The translations under genes were made by a program, and so were the position numbers. Shown piece after piece: positions 11,780 through 22,315 of a stretch of 64,000 nucleotides of DNA (the stretch's first letter is position 1; every line of letters begins with the position of its first letter). The stretch is from Nectonema munidae. Taxonomy: Eukaryota; Nematomorpha; Nectonematoida; Nectonematidae. The stretch is from positions 29,568 to 93,567 of the forward strand of contig JAUIRK010000998.1 of the NCBI GenBank assembly GCA_030549495.1, given 5' to 3'. Below the pieces are notes generated by a model, which was given only the letters and a program-made list of their open reading frames with translations, did no database searches and was not told the DNA's origin.

Positions 11780-13390
11780 TTCAGGATCAGATCATTTACA
11801 CTGCTAAAACCGCATTCTGCTAAATATGAAGAGGGAAATGGTAGTAATAATTTTCTTGCAAAAAAAGTTGAATTTGGGTATTTCGCCTCAACTTCATGAG
11901 AAAACTACTCCATTGTACCTTTTATCGTAAATAGAGCTCGAACCGAAGCATCACATTGTAATTCTGCAATTTCGTTTGAAAAGTGAAATGGAACATGACA
12001 GAGATCCACCAGCATTCGCTGCGTTACCCATGATGGAAAACAAGTTTCTTTCAAGTCGGAAAACATTTCTTGAAAATCTTCAGATAAAATTTTCAAATGA
12101 ATAAAAATAACAATTGAGGCATTTTCGTTTGGCTTATATATGCTGACCCAGTGGAATCCATCAAACCTTTTAACAGAAAGTTTTTTTGTCATAGTCCAAT
12201 CAGTGATATAAAGCCAAATATCTTTGTTTTAACATCTATAAGTGTCTTATTTTTTCCCTGAAGTTGTTTGTTTAGCATATTTAATTTGCCAAAAATGTCT
12301 GTTAAATAGCTTAAATATGTTTTACCATTAACTGTTTTCAGATGCGTCATTTCGGGGTTGTCGGCTAAAAATATACTCAGCTTTTCAAATAGTTCCATAA
12401 ATCTTTTCAAGCCCTTAGAAAGCCATCTTCATCAGTATTAAGAATAAGCTTCACATGATTGGCACTGTTATCCTCACAAAATTTTTTAAAGAGGCGCTCA
12501 GATTTTGCATTAGATTTGATAACATTTATACAACTTATTACTGAATTTAATACCTCATTGAGAGGACAACCAATCTCTTTCCCATCATCACAGGTGCACC
12601 ATCAGCTGCACACGATGTGATATTTTGTATTGGTATATTTTTTGTATTCAAAAAGATTTCACTTTCTGAAATATATCCAATGCCGTTGTAGAGGTTTGTA
12701 ATGAACTACATAACAACATCTCTTCAACAAACTGTTCATTGTCAATATATCTCACACAGGCCCGTCGTCAGGACACTTGTCCAGGGGGGGGGGCACGCAT
12801 AAAAATTTTGGGGCACCAATTAAGTTAATAAGGGAGTGAAAAAATACGTAACGTCCGTTTCAACAGCTATGCTCACTCACAGACGGACAGTTGACAGGTG
12901 GACGAAACCGAAGATATCAGAATAAACCCCAAAGCATGTTACTAGTAATTTCAATCTAATCAGTAAAATTGTAAAAACAAACCCAGAATCTGAAAGTAGC
13001 AAACAGTTATTTATTTACAAGCTTAAAATTTTTTTTCGATTATTTTTGCAGTCTTTCAATACTTCATCAAAATCTAGAATCTTTGTGTATTCGCGCAAAA
13101 ACGACAGGAGGACAAGGTTGCTTTTCCGCTGATGCGTCATGGATCGTCTATAGGATGTCAGCACTCTCGTTAGTATGATTCTCTTATGAGATTCTCACAT
13201 AAGCAGAACTTTGGTGTTTAGACTTAAGTGCCTCAAGACGGCCAAGTTTCATCGATTCATTGCTCAGAGTTTGGTGACAAAAGACAGAATGGCATTTTTT
13301 CATCATTAATAGAGGGTATAAAACCAAACTTTAAAAACTCTTCTGAATACTGACGTATCTTCTTTTTTCCTGTAGATTTCACTGAGAGAT
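11780..13390 (-). pseudogene. hAT transposase (ZBED5/SCAND3-like), broken
   Basis: The N-terminal piece (about 13390-13200) reads KKKIRQYSEEFLKFGFIPS and FCLLCHQTLSNESMKLGRLE, a BED-like finger. A core piece near 12600 reads CAADGAPVMMGKR, and EVLNSVISCINVIKSNAKSE follows. Open frames 12189-12410 and 11905-12192 give FMELFEKLSIFLADNPEM, YLTDIFGKLNMLNKQLQGKN and later hAT C-terminal sequence (YLAECGFSSVNDLI, near 11800). Multiple frame changes, stops and an insertion near 12768 break it. The family resemblance is to vertebrate ZBED5/SCAND3-like domesticated hATs. Confidence 0.8.
12768..13085. mobile_element. small insertion inside the hAT, class unknown
   Basis: The hAT frame reads VRYIDNEQFVEEMLLC up to about 12766 and then stops matching. 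The intruding sequence opens with GGCCCGTCGTCAGGACACTT and an 11-G run at 12783-12792. Its right limit is not clear; the hAT N-terminus resumes only by about 13190. It may include deletion of hAT sequence as well as insertion. Confidence 0.4.
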
Positions 13391-14565
13391 CAGATTTGAA
13401 AAAAGGAAAAAATATAAGAAATAATATAGATTTAATGTTTATGATTAAAAAGTGCTATATTTTTTGATAAGAAAAAATATAAATAGGAAAACTTTTTATT
13501 CTCATAATATATAAATATAATACAATGAATATATATTTAATAAATAATTGATATTAAAATTCACAAAAATTACGTTACAAACGTTTTGTTAAATAACTTT
13601 GTTTAAAAGTTTCAACCAAGTTCAAACTTTGCAAAGCTTTATTTTTCAAATAATGTCAGATTGTTATTAAATACGCCAGAATTGTCAATAAGCCAAAGCT
13701 GTAAATATTTTTTTGCTTAAATTTTGGATTAACTAAAATGTCGAAGTCCCCATTTTTTTACTCTATAAATAGAAAACTTGATTTTTTTAAAGTAATGTAC
13801 ATTTAAAGTGATTATCTTAATCATAAAATTTGTTAAGTTTATGAAAGTTTTGAAAATGTACACTCAATTGTTTATATTTATATGTTTTTGGTTTATTCAG
13901 TTCTATAAATTTCCTTTTTATCTTTTGAAAAGCTTTATCCTCGTCTTTGCCTCCAATAAACTTCACAATCTCAAAAAGCACAAAAAAATGTACTTCATAA
14001 AATGCAACAAAAAGCCCTCTATTATACCCCATGACAAAAGGCTGATAACCCATTACAAAACCTCTAAGGCCTAAGCCCACCTCGAAACCACTTTTTCGCG
14101 CCCACCTCAAAAGCTACACGCCCACCTCAAATTCTCTACGCCCGCCACTCAACTCTCCCCCTTTTTCTTTCTTTTTTATTGTTAATCGTATGCATTCTAT
14201 TTTGTTGAGAAGCACTGCTCTAGTCCTTTTATTTTCATAAGACAATTCTTTCCATTAAAAATTTGCTCTATTTTTATAACACAATTCTTGCCATAGACAA
14301 TTTACTCTATTTATGCAGATCAATTAGCACTATTGTTTTATAAAACCGTTTTTTCAATTTTTTACACTCTTTTTACGCTTTTTTCATAAGACTATTTTTC
14401 ATAAAACGGTTTGGCATATAAAAGTTTTGCCTAATATCACAACTCATCTCAATAAAAATAAATAAGAATATAAATTTTTTTAATAATTTTACACATAATA
14501 AACAAAGATGGATGAAACAAATAGCATATGAGACAATTTGTCCATGGGGCGAATGTCTGTCGACC

Positions 14566-15110
14566 GTTGAATGATGAGAATTTAGGAATAAAACTCGTAA
14601 AAGATGCATTGCCAAGATCAAAATTCCAAATCATGAAAATCATTCTTCATTTTTGTAATAATGATGAAGCTAAAGATAACAAACACGATAGAGGTTTTAA
14701 AATAAGGAAGTTGATTGCAATTGCACAAGAGTCATTCATAAAGTTTGGTATTTTTAAAACAATTCATCCGCGGAAAGCCAATAAGATTTGGATATAAACT
14801 TTGGGCGTGGTGTGGCTTTTCTGGCTATTGTTACAACTTTGATTTTTATTGTGGAAAAAGTTCTTCAAACGATGAACACGGCGATTTATTACTTGGAACA
14901 AAAGTGGTGCTAAATATACTGAATGTTGTGAAGCAACCTCAACCCCATTCTGTCTTTTTTGATAATTTGTTTACTGGATATGGATTACTTGTTTATCTTC
15001 GAAACAGTGGTTTTCAAGCAACTGCAACACTGCGAGAAAACAGGCTAAATAACTGCCCCTTAGAAGATTCAAAGAAAATGAAAAAACAAAAGCTACGATT
15101 ACAGATTTGA
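14566..15110 (+). pseudogene. piggyBac transposase, central part (copy c)
   Basis: Frames read NDENLGIKLVKDALPRSKFQ, CNNDEAKDNKHDRG, then (frame changed at about 14770) RFGYKLWAWCGFSGYCYNFD, FYCGKSSSNDEHGDLLLG, QPHSVFFDNLFTGYGLLVYL with the second catalytic Asp (FDN), and GFQATATLRENRLNNCP. The stretch around the first Asp has been lost at the frame break, and the third-Asp region and Cys-rich tail are missing. This looks like an older relative of copy f at 35039-35998. Confidence 0.8.
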
Positions 15111-15382
15111 TTCTAATGAAGCAATTCTTTTTGTTAAATGGCTTGACAATGTGTAATCATTTGAACACCTTTACAAAGTACAAAACGCTGGATGAAAAAT
15201 TCCTAAAGTAAAAGCTTCTGTCAGTCAGCCAAATATCTTCAAGAAGTACTCTAATTTCTTCTTATCACTCAAAAAAGACTTACTATAGTCTTATCTCTTA
15301 TTATTTGTAATTTTTTTCTTACGTATTGTCAAATAAATAATTTTTTCATTATATTAGTTTTTGATACCACATGCTACCACTG

Positions 15383-15396
15383 ATCTCATAAGAGAT
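15383..15396. repeat. palindrome ATCTCATAAGAGAT in element c 3' end
   Basis: A 5-bp-arm palindrome (ATCTC, spacer ATAA, GAGAT) lies 130 bp before the element's TTAA. At the homologous position of element d (18508-18521) the arms are ATCTT and AAGAT: both arms changed together. Confidence 0.7.
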
Positions 15397-16110
15397 AAAT
15401 TTATTTTTCTTTTATTTTACAACAAAAAAAAATTCTTTTTGTAGAGTGTTATGTGTATAGGACTATGCTCAAAAAGTAAAAGTTCGTAAATAAAATCTCA
15501 AGACTTGACATTTTGTGAGATAACGGGTTAACCCTCGCTTGACGGACGTATAAAATATAACACGGATGACGGACTCTATGACATTTTTGTCCAATTTTTT
15601 TTTCTTATCTATTACGATTACAAATTTTTTTTTAATATAGTTTAGTATTTAATAGTTGTTTTTCTGTTGTTTAACAAAATAAAAACTAAATATTAAAAAA
15701 TCTATGGAAGTTTTTAATTTTTAATTTAACGCCATCTATATTATTATGAAATTAGTATAAAAAACATAATAAATTTTGAGTTAGAGTATTTCAAAAGCTA
15801 CTATAGTACTTAGCATAATAATTATTAATTTTTATATATAGCAACGATCAAAAAGTTTTTCGGTTGAGAAAAATCATTCTTTTTCACAAATTAATTTGTA
15901 AGTAAATTTTCTTTATTTAACCGGACTTTGTTTTTTTTGGTGATTATATCATACAAAATTTATATTACAACTTTTTGCTGTAAATGTATCAAAAATTGGT
16001 ATAAAGCATAAATAATTTCTTTCATTGATTCACGTCATAAATACTTCAAATTTGTAATGCAATGATTGAGCAATGGTATGATGAAAGGTATCGAACAATT
16101 GTGATAAATT

Positions 16111-16610
16111 TGCGTCATAGTATCTTTATATTTGAAATGCCACATATCGTGTCATAAATAAACTTGGCAATGTCATGATGAGATTTGTTATTGGGATTGA
16201 TTTGTTTATTGTATAAAAGATATAAAGCTATGAACAACATCAATACGCGTTGTGATGACGTTTCTCTTCAATTTGTCAAGAATAATAAGCAATAAAGGAT
16301 CATAAACGATTTTAAAAACATTTTATATATGTATGTAATTTACTTCTTCACTTTTGATCTCTTTGCGTCATAGTATCTTTATATTTGAAATGCCACATAT
16401 CGTGTCATAAATAAACTTGGCAATGTCATGATGAGATTTGTTATTGGGATTGATTTGTTTATTGTATAAAAGATATGAAGCTATGGACAACATCAATACG
16501 CGTTGTGATGACGTTTCTCTTCAATTTGTCAAGAATAAGCAATAAAGGATCATAAACGATTTTAAAAACATTTTATATATATATGTAATTTACTTCTTCA
16601 CTTCTGATCT
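16111..16610 (+). repeat. 253-bp tandem duplication upstream of the transposase
   Basis: Positions 16111-16363 and 16364-16610 are near-identical direct copies. Each contains a TATA-like GTATAAAAGATAT (16211 and 16464) and AATACGCGTTGTGATGACG. The second copy ends just before the transposase start region, so the duplicated unit is plausibly the promoter. Confidence 0.85.
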
Positions 16611-16729
16611 CAACTATTCAAACCTTGTACCATTTTGATCACTTTGTTTCACGCTCAAACTCGTGTTTCTTATTTCTTGAGCCGTGCGTTTTTTCTCACT
16701 TGGAATAAATTGATTTTCATTCTTTCCTT

Positions 16730-18434
16730 TATGATGTATTCTTCTTCTTCTTTGTCTACTGACTCCTTCTCCTTCTTCAATAGCTTAGACACCGAATCTT
16801 CTATATCTTCTTACACAAGTGAAGAGGAATTACTTGATGAAACTTTAGTTGCTCCCGATGCAACAGAGTATACTAGAGACCCGAAACATCAAGGAGCAGG
16901 GAGACCTGAAAGCTTAAATATTCGAAATATTGTTCTGGAACCTCCTGGTCCTAAAGAATTGGCTAAAAATATGAAAGACATTTTATCGATCTTCAAACTC
17001 TTTTTTAATTTTGAATTAATTTCCTACATTTATGCGAAAACGTTGCACAAGATGGAAGCCAACTATAAGTAAGATTTTTAATTGTTTAGATAGGATTTTA
17101 ATTATTTCCCAAATTTTAGATCCCCGTGTCCTAAATATGCACAACTACTTCACTCATACAAAGTGTTCAAATTACATTATCTATTATCCTATTTCGGAGC
17201 GTTGATATATATTGGGCAAAATGGGGATCAAAAAATAAAAGTTTCAGAATTATTCTCGAAATCTGGTTCTCCATTTTTGAAAGCTTCTATTGGACGAGAT
17301 ATGTTTATCCTTGTCCATGTTTTTTTAAGATTTGATGACAAGGAAAAACGTGATGCTTCTGATAAATTGAGTCCTATCCGAAAGATTCATGATCATTTTT
17401 TCAGTATTTTTTTTTGTTATTGGACACCACACTCCACTGTGACGATTGATGAGCAATTAGTAACATTCAGAGGTAATTGTTCTCTGAAAATATATGATCC
17501 CAAAACCCAGGTCACTATGGGATCAAGTTTTATCACCTGAATGATGCAAAGTTTTTCTACTTTTTGAAGCCTGAAATATATGTTAGCGGTTTGGAGGACA
17601 GAGCTTATTTCTCAAGTTTCAAAATCTGCCAAAGATTGATTCAAGAAAGCAATATTCCTACTGGGTGCGGCGTCTATACCGATAGATTCTTCACAAGTCA
17701 TCAACTTGCTGTATGGTGTACTCAAAAAAGCTTGTCTTTGTGCGGCACAGTTACATCAAATAGACGATTCGTTCCAACACTATTCAGACCAAAGCACTTG
17801 AAAACATTGAAGTTAAAAGAATGTGAGAGTTTCAATTTATTCAGACTACGTTTCTTTATCAGCGTATATACCCAAAAAGCATGCTACTCGTAACTTCAAG
17901 GCTGTATATATTCTATCTTTACAACATAAAAATGTAAGAATCAGCAATGTTGCCTCTAAACCTGAAAGTTTGTTGGCTTACAACGAATCTAAATGTGGTG
18001 TAGACGTTGCTAACAAAATGATAAGAACTTATAGGTCTTATAAACCTAATCGTAAGTGGACACATGCTGCGTTTTCTAATTATCTGGATATTTCAGTCAT
18101 GAATACCTGGATAATTGCAAGGTTCAACACTCCTAATGAATTTCCATCTTCAAAACAGAGTGGTAGAAAGTATTTTATCAAAAGACTTGCTTTTTATCTA
18201 TGTGAAGAAGCAATGAAAGTGAGAGCCCAACAGTCTGAATTACCGGTGGAGACAAAGTACTTACTTGCACATTATGGGTATGATCAAGCAACTGAAAATC
18301 AGCCTTCATCATCAAAAAGAGCATCTTGCTCAAAATGTATTTCGAAGAGAAGCCGTACAGCTAGAAGGTGTGAGAAATGTGGAGTCACTGTGTGTAAAAA
18401 TCACTCAAAAACGTTATGCTCTTATTATTGGTAG
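16730..18434 (+). pseudogene. piggyBac transposase of element d, one intron, two frameshifts
   Basis: The start is probably the Met of MMYSSSSLSTDSFSFFN at about 16729, opening an acidic/Ser-rich N-terminus. Exon 1 ends 17068; a 51-nt GT-AG intron (17069-17119) joins KMEANY in frame to SPCPKYAQLLHSYKVFKLHY. The catalytic residues are present: TIDEQLV (first Asp), GVYTDRFFTS (second) and CGVDVANKM (third). The C-terminus is a Cys/His domain, CSKCISKRSRTARRCEKCGV then CKNHSK. Single-step frame changes near 17505 and 17826 interrupt it. Apart from these it has full length and all three Asp residues, so the copy is young. Confidence 0.85.
17069..17119 (+). other. 51-nt intron in the piggyBac transposase gene
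   Basis: The donor GTAAGA follows AACTATAA, and the acceptor AAATTTTAG precedes ATCCCCGTG. Removing it keeps frame across a split Lys codon and removes the in-frame stop TAA at 17070-17072. Its size matches the 52- and 61-nt introns of the host Rbfox gene. Confidence 0.7.
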
Positions 18435-18507
18435 TTTTTTTTTTACGCTATCTTCAAAAAAAGTAAAGTTTTATTCTTTTTATTTTTGATACAATTTGTT
18501 ACCACTT

Positions 18508-18521
18508 ATCTTAAGAAAGAT
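18508..18521. repeat. palindrome ATCTTAAGAAAGAT in element d 3' end
   Basis: The arms ATCTT and AAGAT flank spacer AAGA. It lies at the position homologous to 15383-15396 in element c, after the transposase stop and 145 bp before the TTAA. Confidence 0.7.
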
Positions 18522-18876
18522 CAAATTTTACCTTATTTTTCTTGTTTATTTTACTATATTTACATAAAAATTCTTTTGGTAGAGTGTTATGTGTATAGGA
18601 CTATGCTCAAAAAGTAAAAGTTCGTAAATAAAATCTCAAGACTTGACATTTTGTGAGATAACGGGTTAATGCTTTAAACTTTTCAGCAAGCTCGCCAATA
18701 GGCCAACTATTGTGTTTAATAAAAATTTAGTTTGTGATTGTACCCAACTTTTGGAAATAAAAAAAACATAAAATCAAAGCTTAAGCTAAGTAACTTAAGC
18801 TTAGGCCACTTAGAAATTTGAAAATATATTTTGTTAACAGAATGAGGTTGAAGGAGTGCCATAATTTTGGTGTAGA

Positions 18877-19004
18877 TATATATACGAAAAGTATAGAAAT
18901 TATGACAATATTTTATTGAACTTTACTTGACGAAGACTTATAAAGTCAAAATATTCTATTTTCAATAAAATATTGTCATAATTTCTATACTTTTCGTAAA
19001 TATA
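18877..19004. repeat. 44-bp-arm perfect hairpin (fold-back MITE)
   Basis: Left arm 18877-18920 and right arm 18961-19004 are inverted copies with a single mismatch, separated by 40 bp. The arm includes GAAAAGTATAGAAATTATGA. It has no coding capacity. Transcribed as intron sequence it would form a long stem. Confidence 0.85.
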
Positions 19005-20156
19005 TTTTTTTTAGTTTTACATTTTTATTTGATAAAAACATTTTAAATTAAATTGAAATATAAACTTCACTTAAAATTTTTTTATTTCTTATTCTTATTC
19101 TTTATCAATGTATGACTTCATACATTGCTGTATTCTAGGGGTTAATTTGTCGTAATTATGGAATTGTTCCTAGTCAAGTTAAGCATACCCATTTTCTAAG
19201 TAATTCATCGATAAAAATTTCGCACTTAAGCGAACTTGAATTTTTTTTATCATTTTGTTTCTTTTGTGGAATGTGGTTATCATAGTAATTACCCTCAAAT
19301 AAAGTTAAAAAAATAAACTCAAGAATATTAAAACAAATGTTAAAATATGTTTAATTAAAAAATATTTTAACGATAGATTAATTACTATTTTTTTCTAGAA
19401 GTTGTTACATAACAGAAAATCTAATATTTCCTTTTCATTCAAGAAAGCAGTTGACCAAATTGCAGGCCGTAATCTCGAAGGTAGAGTGATGCGATAACAA
19501 TGGCACACAAAGTAATTCAACTTTAAAATCCCTGCAGTTATGGTGGAATTGGGAGCTGACAGTTCATTTGATAAAATTTTTAATAAATTTTGAAAATTAT
19601 AAAAAAAAACTTCTAGTCTCCTCTCAAAATTTTGAGGATATTTTATTTTTAAAGATCGGTATGAAAAATTAATGTAACCAAACAGTATCTTAAATCATCT
19701 GACATTTATCTTGGCGAAATGAATTCAGCTGTGCTTTAATTTTGAATTAGTCTCAAAATTAACTAAGAACTAACGCGTGTTCCAAACTGATTCGTTGAAG
19801 AGCACAGCTTTAAATATTGAAACTGCCTGGCAGGTGCCCTTTTGCAACCACTGGATGACTGGAGATGACTGCAGTTTAAGTTCTTGCGGATGCGGCTACT
19901 TTCGTTTTTTAATGATCACATCAAAGCAGGCTTATTCTGTGATTTTGATAGATCTGTGTTTACTTTGTTATTATAACAAGCCGTGAAACACGCGTTTAAT
20001 ATCGACATCTCTTGTAATTGATAATAGTAATGATACTATCATATGCTGTTTATCTTTCTCATTAGAAAGGACTGTTATTCTACATTCACATATTTTATAC
20101 ATACGTTATTGTATTTCATCTGTTTTGATATGAATAATTATTTTTTGAATGGCAAG
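19005..20156. other. no clear gene; one GC-normal stretch at 19770-19990
   Basis: Mostly AT-rich intron. The stretch 19770-19985 has a 69-codon open frame (start FQTDSLKSTALNIETAW) with balanced base composition. I recognise nothing in it, and no good donor follows. It might be an untranslated alternative first exon of Rbfox. Confidence 0.35.
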
Positions 20157-20348
20157 AATGAAAGCTCGATTGGCAGTGTCACGATGCCTTTGTTGCCTAC
20201 GCCTATTGAAACTAAATCCATTGATTACTCCAAAGGCATATCTACTTGCAAATCTGTCGCAAACACATCTTATAGCAGTGGTCAACGCCTTCATGTTTCA
20301 AACATACCCTTCAGATTTCGTGATTATGACCTGAAATCTCTCTTTTCT
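20157..20348 (+). CDS. Rbfox1: Rbfox exon: start of the RRM domain
   Basis: The 64-codon exon starts after acceptor GGCAAG and ends before donor GTACCT, both in phase 0. The first 43 residues are a Ser/Thr-rich linker (TMPLLPTPIETK). The RRM then begins RLHVSNIPFRFRDYDLKSLF, nearly identical to the Fox-1 family consensus RLHVSNIPFRFRD. LHVSNI is RNP2, and the Phe in NIPFRF corresponds to the Phe that clamps the GCAUG element in human RBFOX1. The next exon is only 61 nt away. An alternative acceptor at 20176 (GGCAG) would change phase and is less likely. Confidence 0.9.
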
Positions 20349-20409
20349 GTACCTTTTTATGGATAATATGATGCAAATTTTCTGAATTTTTAATGTCATT
20401 AATTTTTAG

Positions 20410-20463
20410 ACTTTTGGTAACATAACGAATGTTGAAATTATCTTTAACGAAAGAGGCTCAAAG
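20410..20463 (+). CDS. Rbfox1: Rbfox 54-nt RRM exon
   Basis: Acceptor TTTTTAG and donor AAG-GTACGA enclose exactly 54 nt (18 codons) encoding TFGNITNVEIIFNERGSK. Animal Rbfox genes have a 54-nt exon at this place encoding QFGKILDVEIIFNERGSK. It forms the second RRM strand and the helix-strand link before RNP1. Both ends are phase 0. Confidence 0.93.
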
Positions 20464-21845
20464 GTACGAAATTTTCATTTCTTTTTCATGGGAATAATTT
20501 CAAATCTGCCTGCCTCCCTTTTTATAATTTTTTATGAAAAGAACATCCTGCACTCAACTCTTCCCTTTTTTATTGTTAAAATTTGGATCAAACCCCTTAT
20601 TTAAAAATAACTCTACAGTTTGCCTTGCCGCGTGTTCTTGGTCCAAACGGGAATCTTAATTAGCCTCTAGTCAGGTTTAGAAAGTTTTCGTAAAGATTAA
20701 CCCAACCCTTCTTCACAGCAAGCGTACGCGCCTGAAAGTAAAAATATATTTTGAGAAATTAAATTTTTCCCGTTTCTTGACTTCTGCAGCAATTTAGTTA
20801 ATATAAGAACAGAATTTTTCCTTTGTACTTAGTTTTCAATTTTTTGCTTGCAACTCATGATCTATTTTTTTGAATTGCAGGAGCCAAAAAAGTGAAAAGT
20901 TTCAATTTCTAAGAATATGTTTTTCAAAATTGCAATTAGTTCTCGAAATCTCTAAAAACATTAATTAGACTTCTAACATCGATCCCGTAATCAGACGATA
21001 TCTAATGTAAAGCAGAAGAATGCATTAAAGAGCTTGGATAAACGCAGACGAATTTATTTTGTAAAGTCGATAGTCGACATTGGGCGTTAACGGGTTAATA
21101 AGCCTTACAGAAATCATTGGATGTGTATTTTACCACATAGAAATTTAAACCTTCAGAACCACTCAAGGTGAATCATTAGAATTTTAATCGTAAACCTTGT
21201 CAAAAAACACGTTTTACATAAATGTCTCCTCATTTATTTATATCATCAAACACTGCAAATTTTCTTATGTTACAGATACTTATGTAAACGAAGTGGTCTC
21301 TCTTTTATATATATCAAATCATAAATAAAGATAAATGACGGTATATATTGTCTTATAGTCACTAAAAGCTATGAGGGCTTGTTTCACATTTTTATACTTT
21401 TATGGTTTTGGTAGATAATGTCTAAAAATTCTAAGGTGTTGCTCCCCCTTTCAACCACTTTTGGTTTTAGATATATTTTAGTAAATTTTGAGAATTTGTT
21501 TTTTTGCTTTAATCTAAAAGTTTCATAATTTCCTTCTAAAACAATTTTATCTTATTTCGAGATATTGTCATCTTGTGTTCGACTTAAGTTTTGATTCCAG
21601 AAATTTTCCACAATTTTTATTCAATAAAATATAAAGAAAATCTTTTATTGTGAACGAACTAACGAACATTTTGTATCCAAACCAATTCTTTCAAATAAAA
21701 AGCCTTTCTTACCGGTGTTATAATTTATTTATCACAACATCTCCAATATTATGCGGTATGCGGTTTTCCTGCCTTTGGTATTATTTTGCTAATTTCATAA
21801 GATGACAATAAACCATCACTCATTTTACTTACTTTTTTATTAAAT
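20464..21845. other. intron start; no further gene seen
   Basis: AT-rich intron after the 54-nt exon. Apart from the piggyBac-type terminus at 21066-21097 I see no coding or repeat structure. Confidence 0.5.
21066..21097 (+). mobile_element. solitary piggyBac-type terminus
   Basis: A palindrome GTCGA-TAG-TCGAC is followed directly by ATTGGGCGTTAACGGG and TTAA (21094-21097). This is the layout of piggyBac ends elsewhere in the window (CCC/GGG next to TTAA, palindrome about 16 bp inward). No transposase is attached. Confidence 0.6.
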
Positions 21846-22022
21846 CACTGAGATTTATTTAGGTTTGTTAAATAGTAAGCGGATAATCGTCGCCACTCTT
21901 AAATCATGTTGATAAAATTAAAATCATGTTTGATATTTAAATATTCTTCCTATTCAAATTTTCGAAATGGTAGAGCTCGATTAATTCTGATCTGTTTATA
22001 TTATTTATTTTAACAGTGTATA

Positions 22023-22140
22023 AACAAGTAATTTATAAAAATATTTCTTTTTCTTTTTTGATTTGTATAAAATCAATTTAAACAAGTAATTTATAAAAAT
22101 ATTTCTTTTTCTTTTTTGATTTGTATTAAATCAATTTATA
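22023..22140. repeat. tandem duplication, about 60 bp, two units
   Basis: AACAAGTAATTTATAAAAAT followed by TTTTTGATTTGTAT occurs twice head to tail. Copy B2 has only one such unit, so the duplication arose after the two copies separated. Confidence 0.8.
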
Positions 22141-22315
22141 TTTATATCAATTTTCACTTGATACTATTTGCATTTAGTACAAATTATTTGTATTATTTGT
22201 AACCTGTATTTTTTTCCAATGAATTCCAAAAAGAGAAATTATTCTGAAATACGGATTTATTTTCCTTCAAAAGAATGATGTTCAAGGTCCTCAATGTGTT
22301 ATTTCTTACAAAGTT

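Larger units (their letters stand above)
11379..14217 (-). mobile_element. hAT element (Charlie/Buster type) with 8-bp target duplication CTCTAGTC
   Basis: The ends are CAGTGCTTCTCAACC at 11379 and GTTGAGAAGCACTG ending at 14217, flanked by perfect CTCTAGTC copies at 11371-11378 and 14218-14225. The length is 2839 bp. The - strand carries a decayed hAT transposase: a BED-type finger region near 13220-13390, the core near 12420-12760 and the C-terminus at 11780-12192. The short TIR and duplication are diagnostic of hAT. Confidence 0.92.
11130..14565 (-). mobile_element. element Y, copy 1 (nonautonomous, 8-bp-duplication type)
   Basis: The ends are GGTCCTCAGACATTTCGCCC on the left and, read inward from the right, GGTCGACAGACATTCGCCCC. 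The interior is made of repeated ATTTTCATAAGACA / GACAATTTGCCCC words of roughly 40 bp. Related copies at 28251-28485 and 50102-50434 have the same ends; the last has an 8-bp duplication. It has no coding capacity. A hAT (11379-14217) is inserted in it. Confidence 0.7.
11040..15527 (+). mobile_element. piggyBac-like element c, split by nested insertions
   Basis: The left part (11045-11129) encodes EGFFSLQEIVEDLISFCDKE, an acidic N-terminal-like stretch. The right part (14566-15110) continues the transposase. Between them sit element Y1 (11130-14565) and a hAT inside Y1. The 3' end reads GAGATAACGGG and abuts TTAA at 15528-15531, which is shared with the next element. The last 90 bp match the last 90 bp of element d almost perfectly. 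The 5' terminus is uncertain. Confidence 0.65.
15532..18665 (+). mobile_element. piggyBac-like element d, nearly whole
   Basis: TTAA at 15528-15531 and 18666-18669 flanks the element, the target site of piggyBac. The 5' end starts CCCTCGCTTGACGGACG and the 3' end finishes GAGATAACGGG, so both termini have CCC/GGG outermost. The length is 3134 bp. It holds a transposase gene with one short intron and a duplicated upstream region (16111-16610). The motif TTAACGCCATCTAT is at 15726-15739. The left TTAA is shared with element c. Confidence 0.85.

Noticed and set aside
11122-14573. 8-bp duplication around Y1
   Set aside because: The flanks CATGAAAG and GTTGAATG do not match; only copy Y3 shows a convincing duplication.
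20106-20334. other frames across the first RRM exon on both strands
   Set aside because: Shadows of the Rbfox exon; only the frame with RLHVSNIPFRFRD matches the family.
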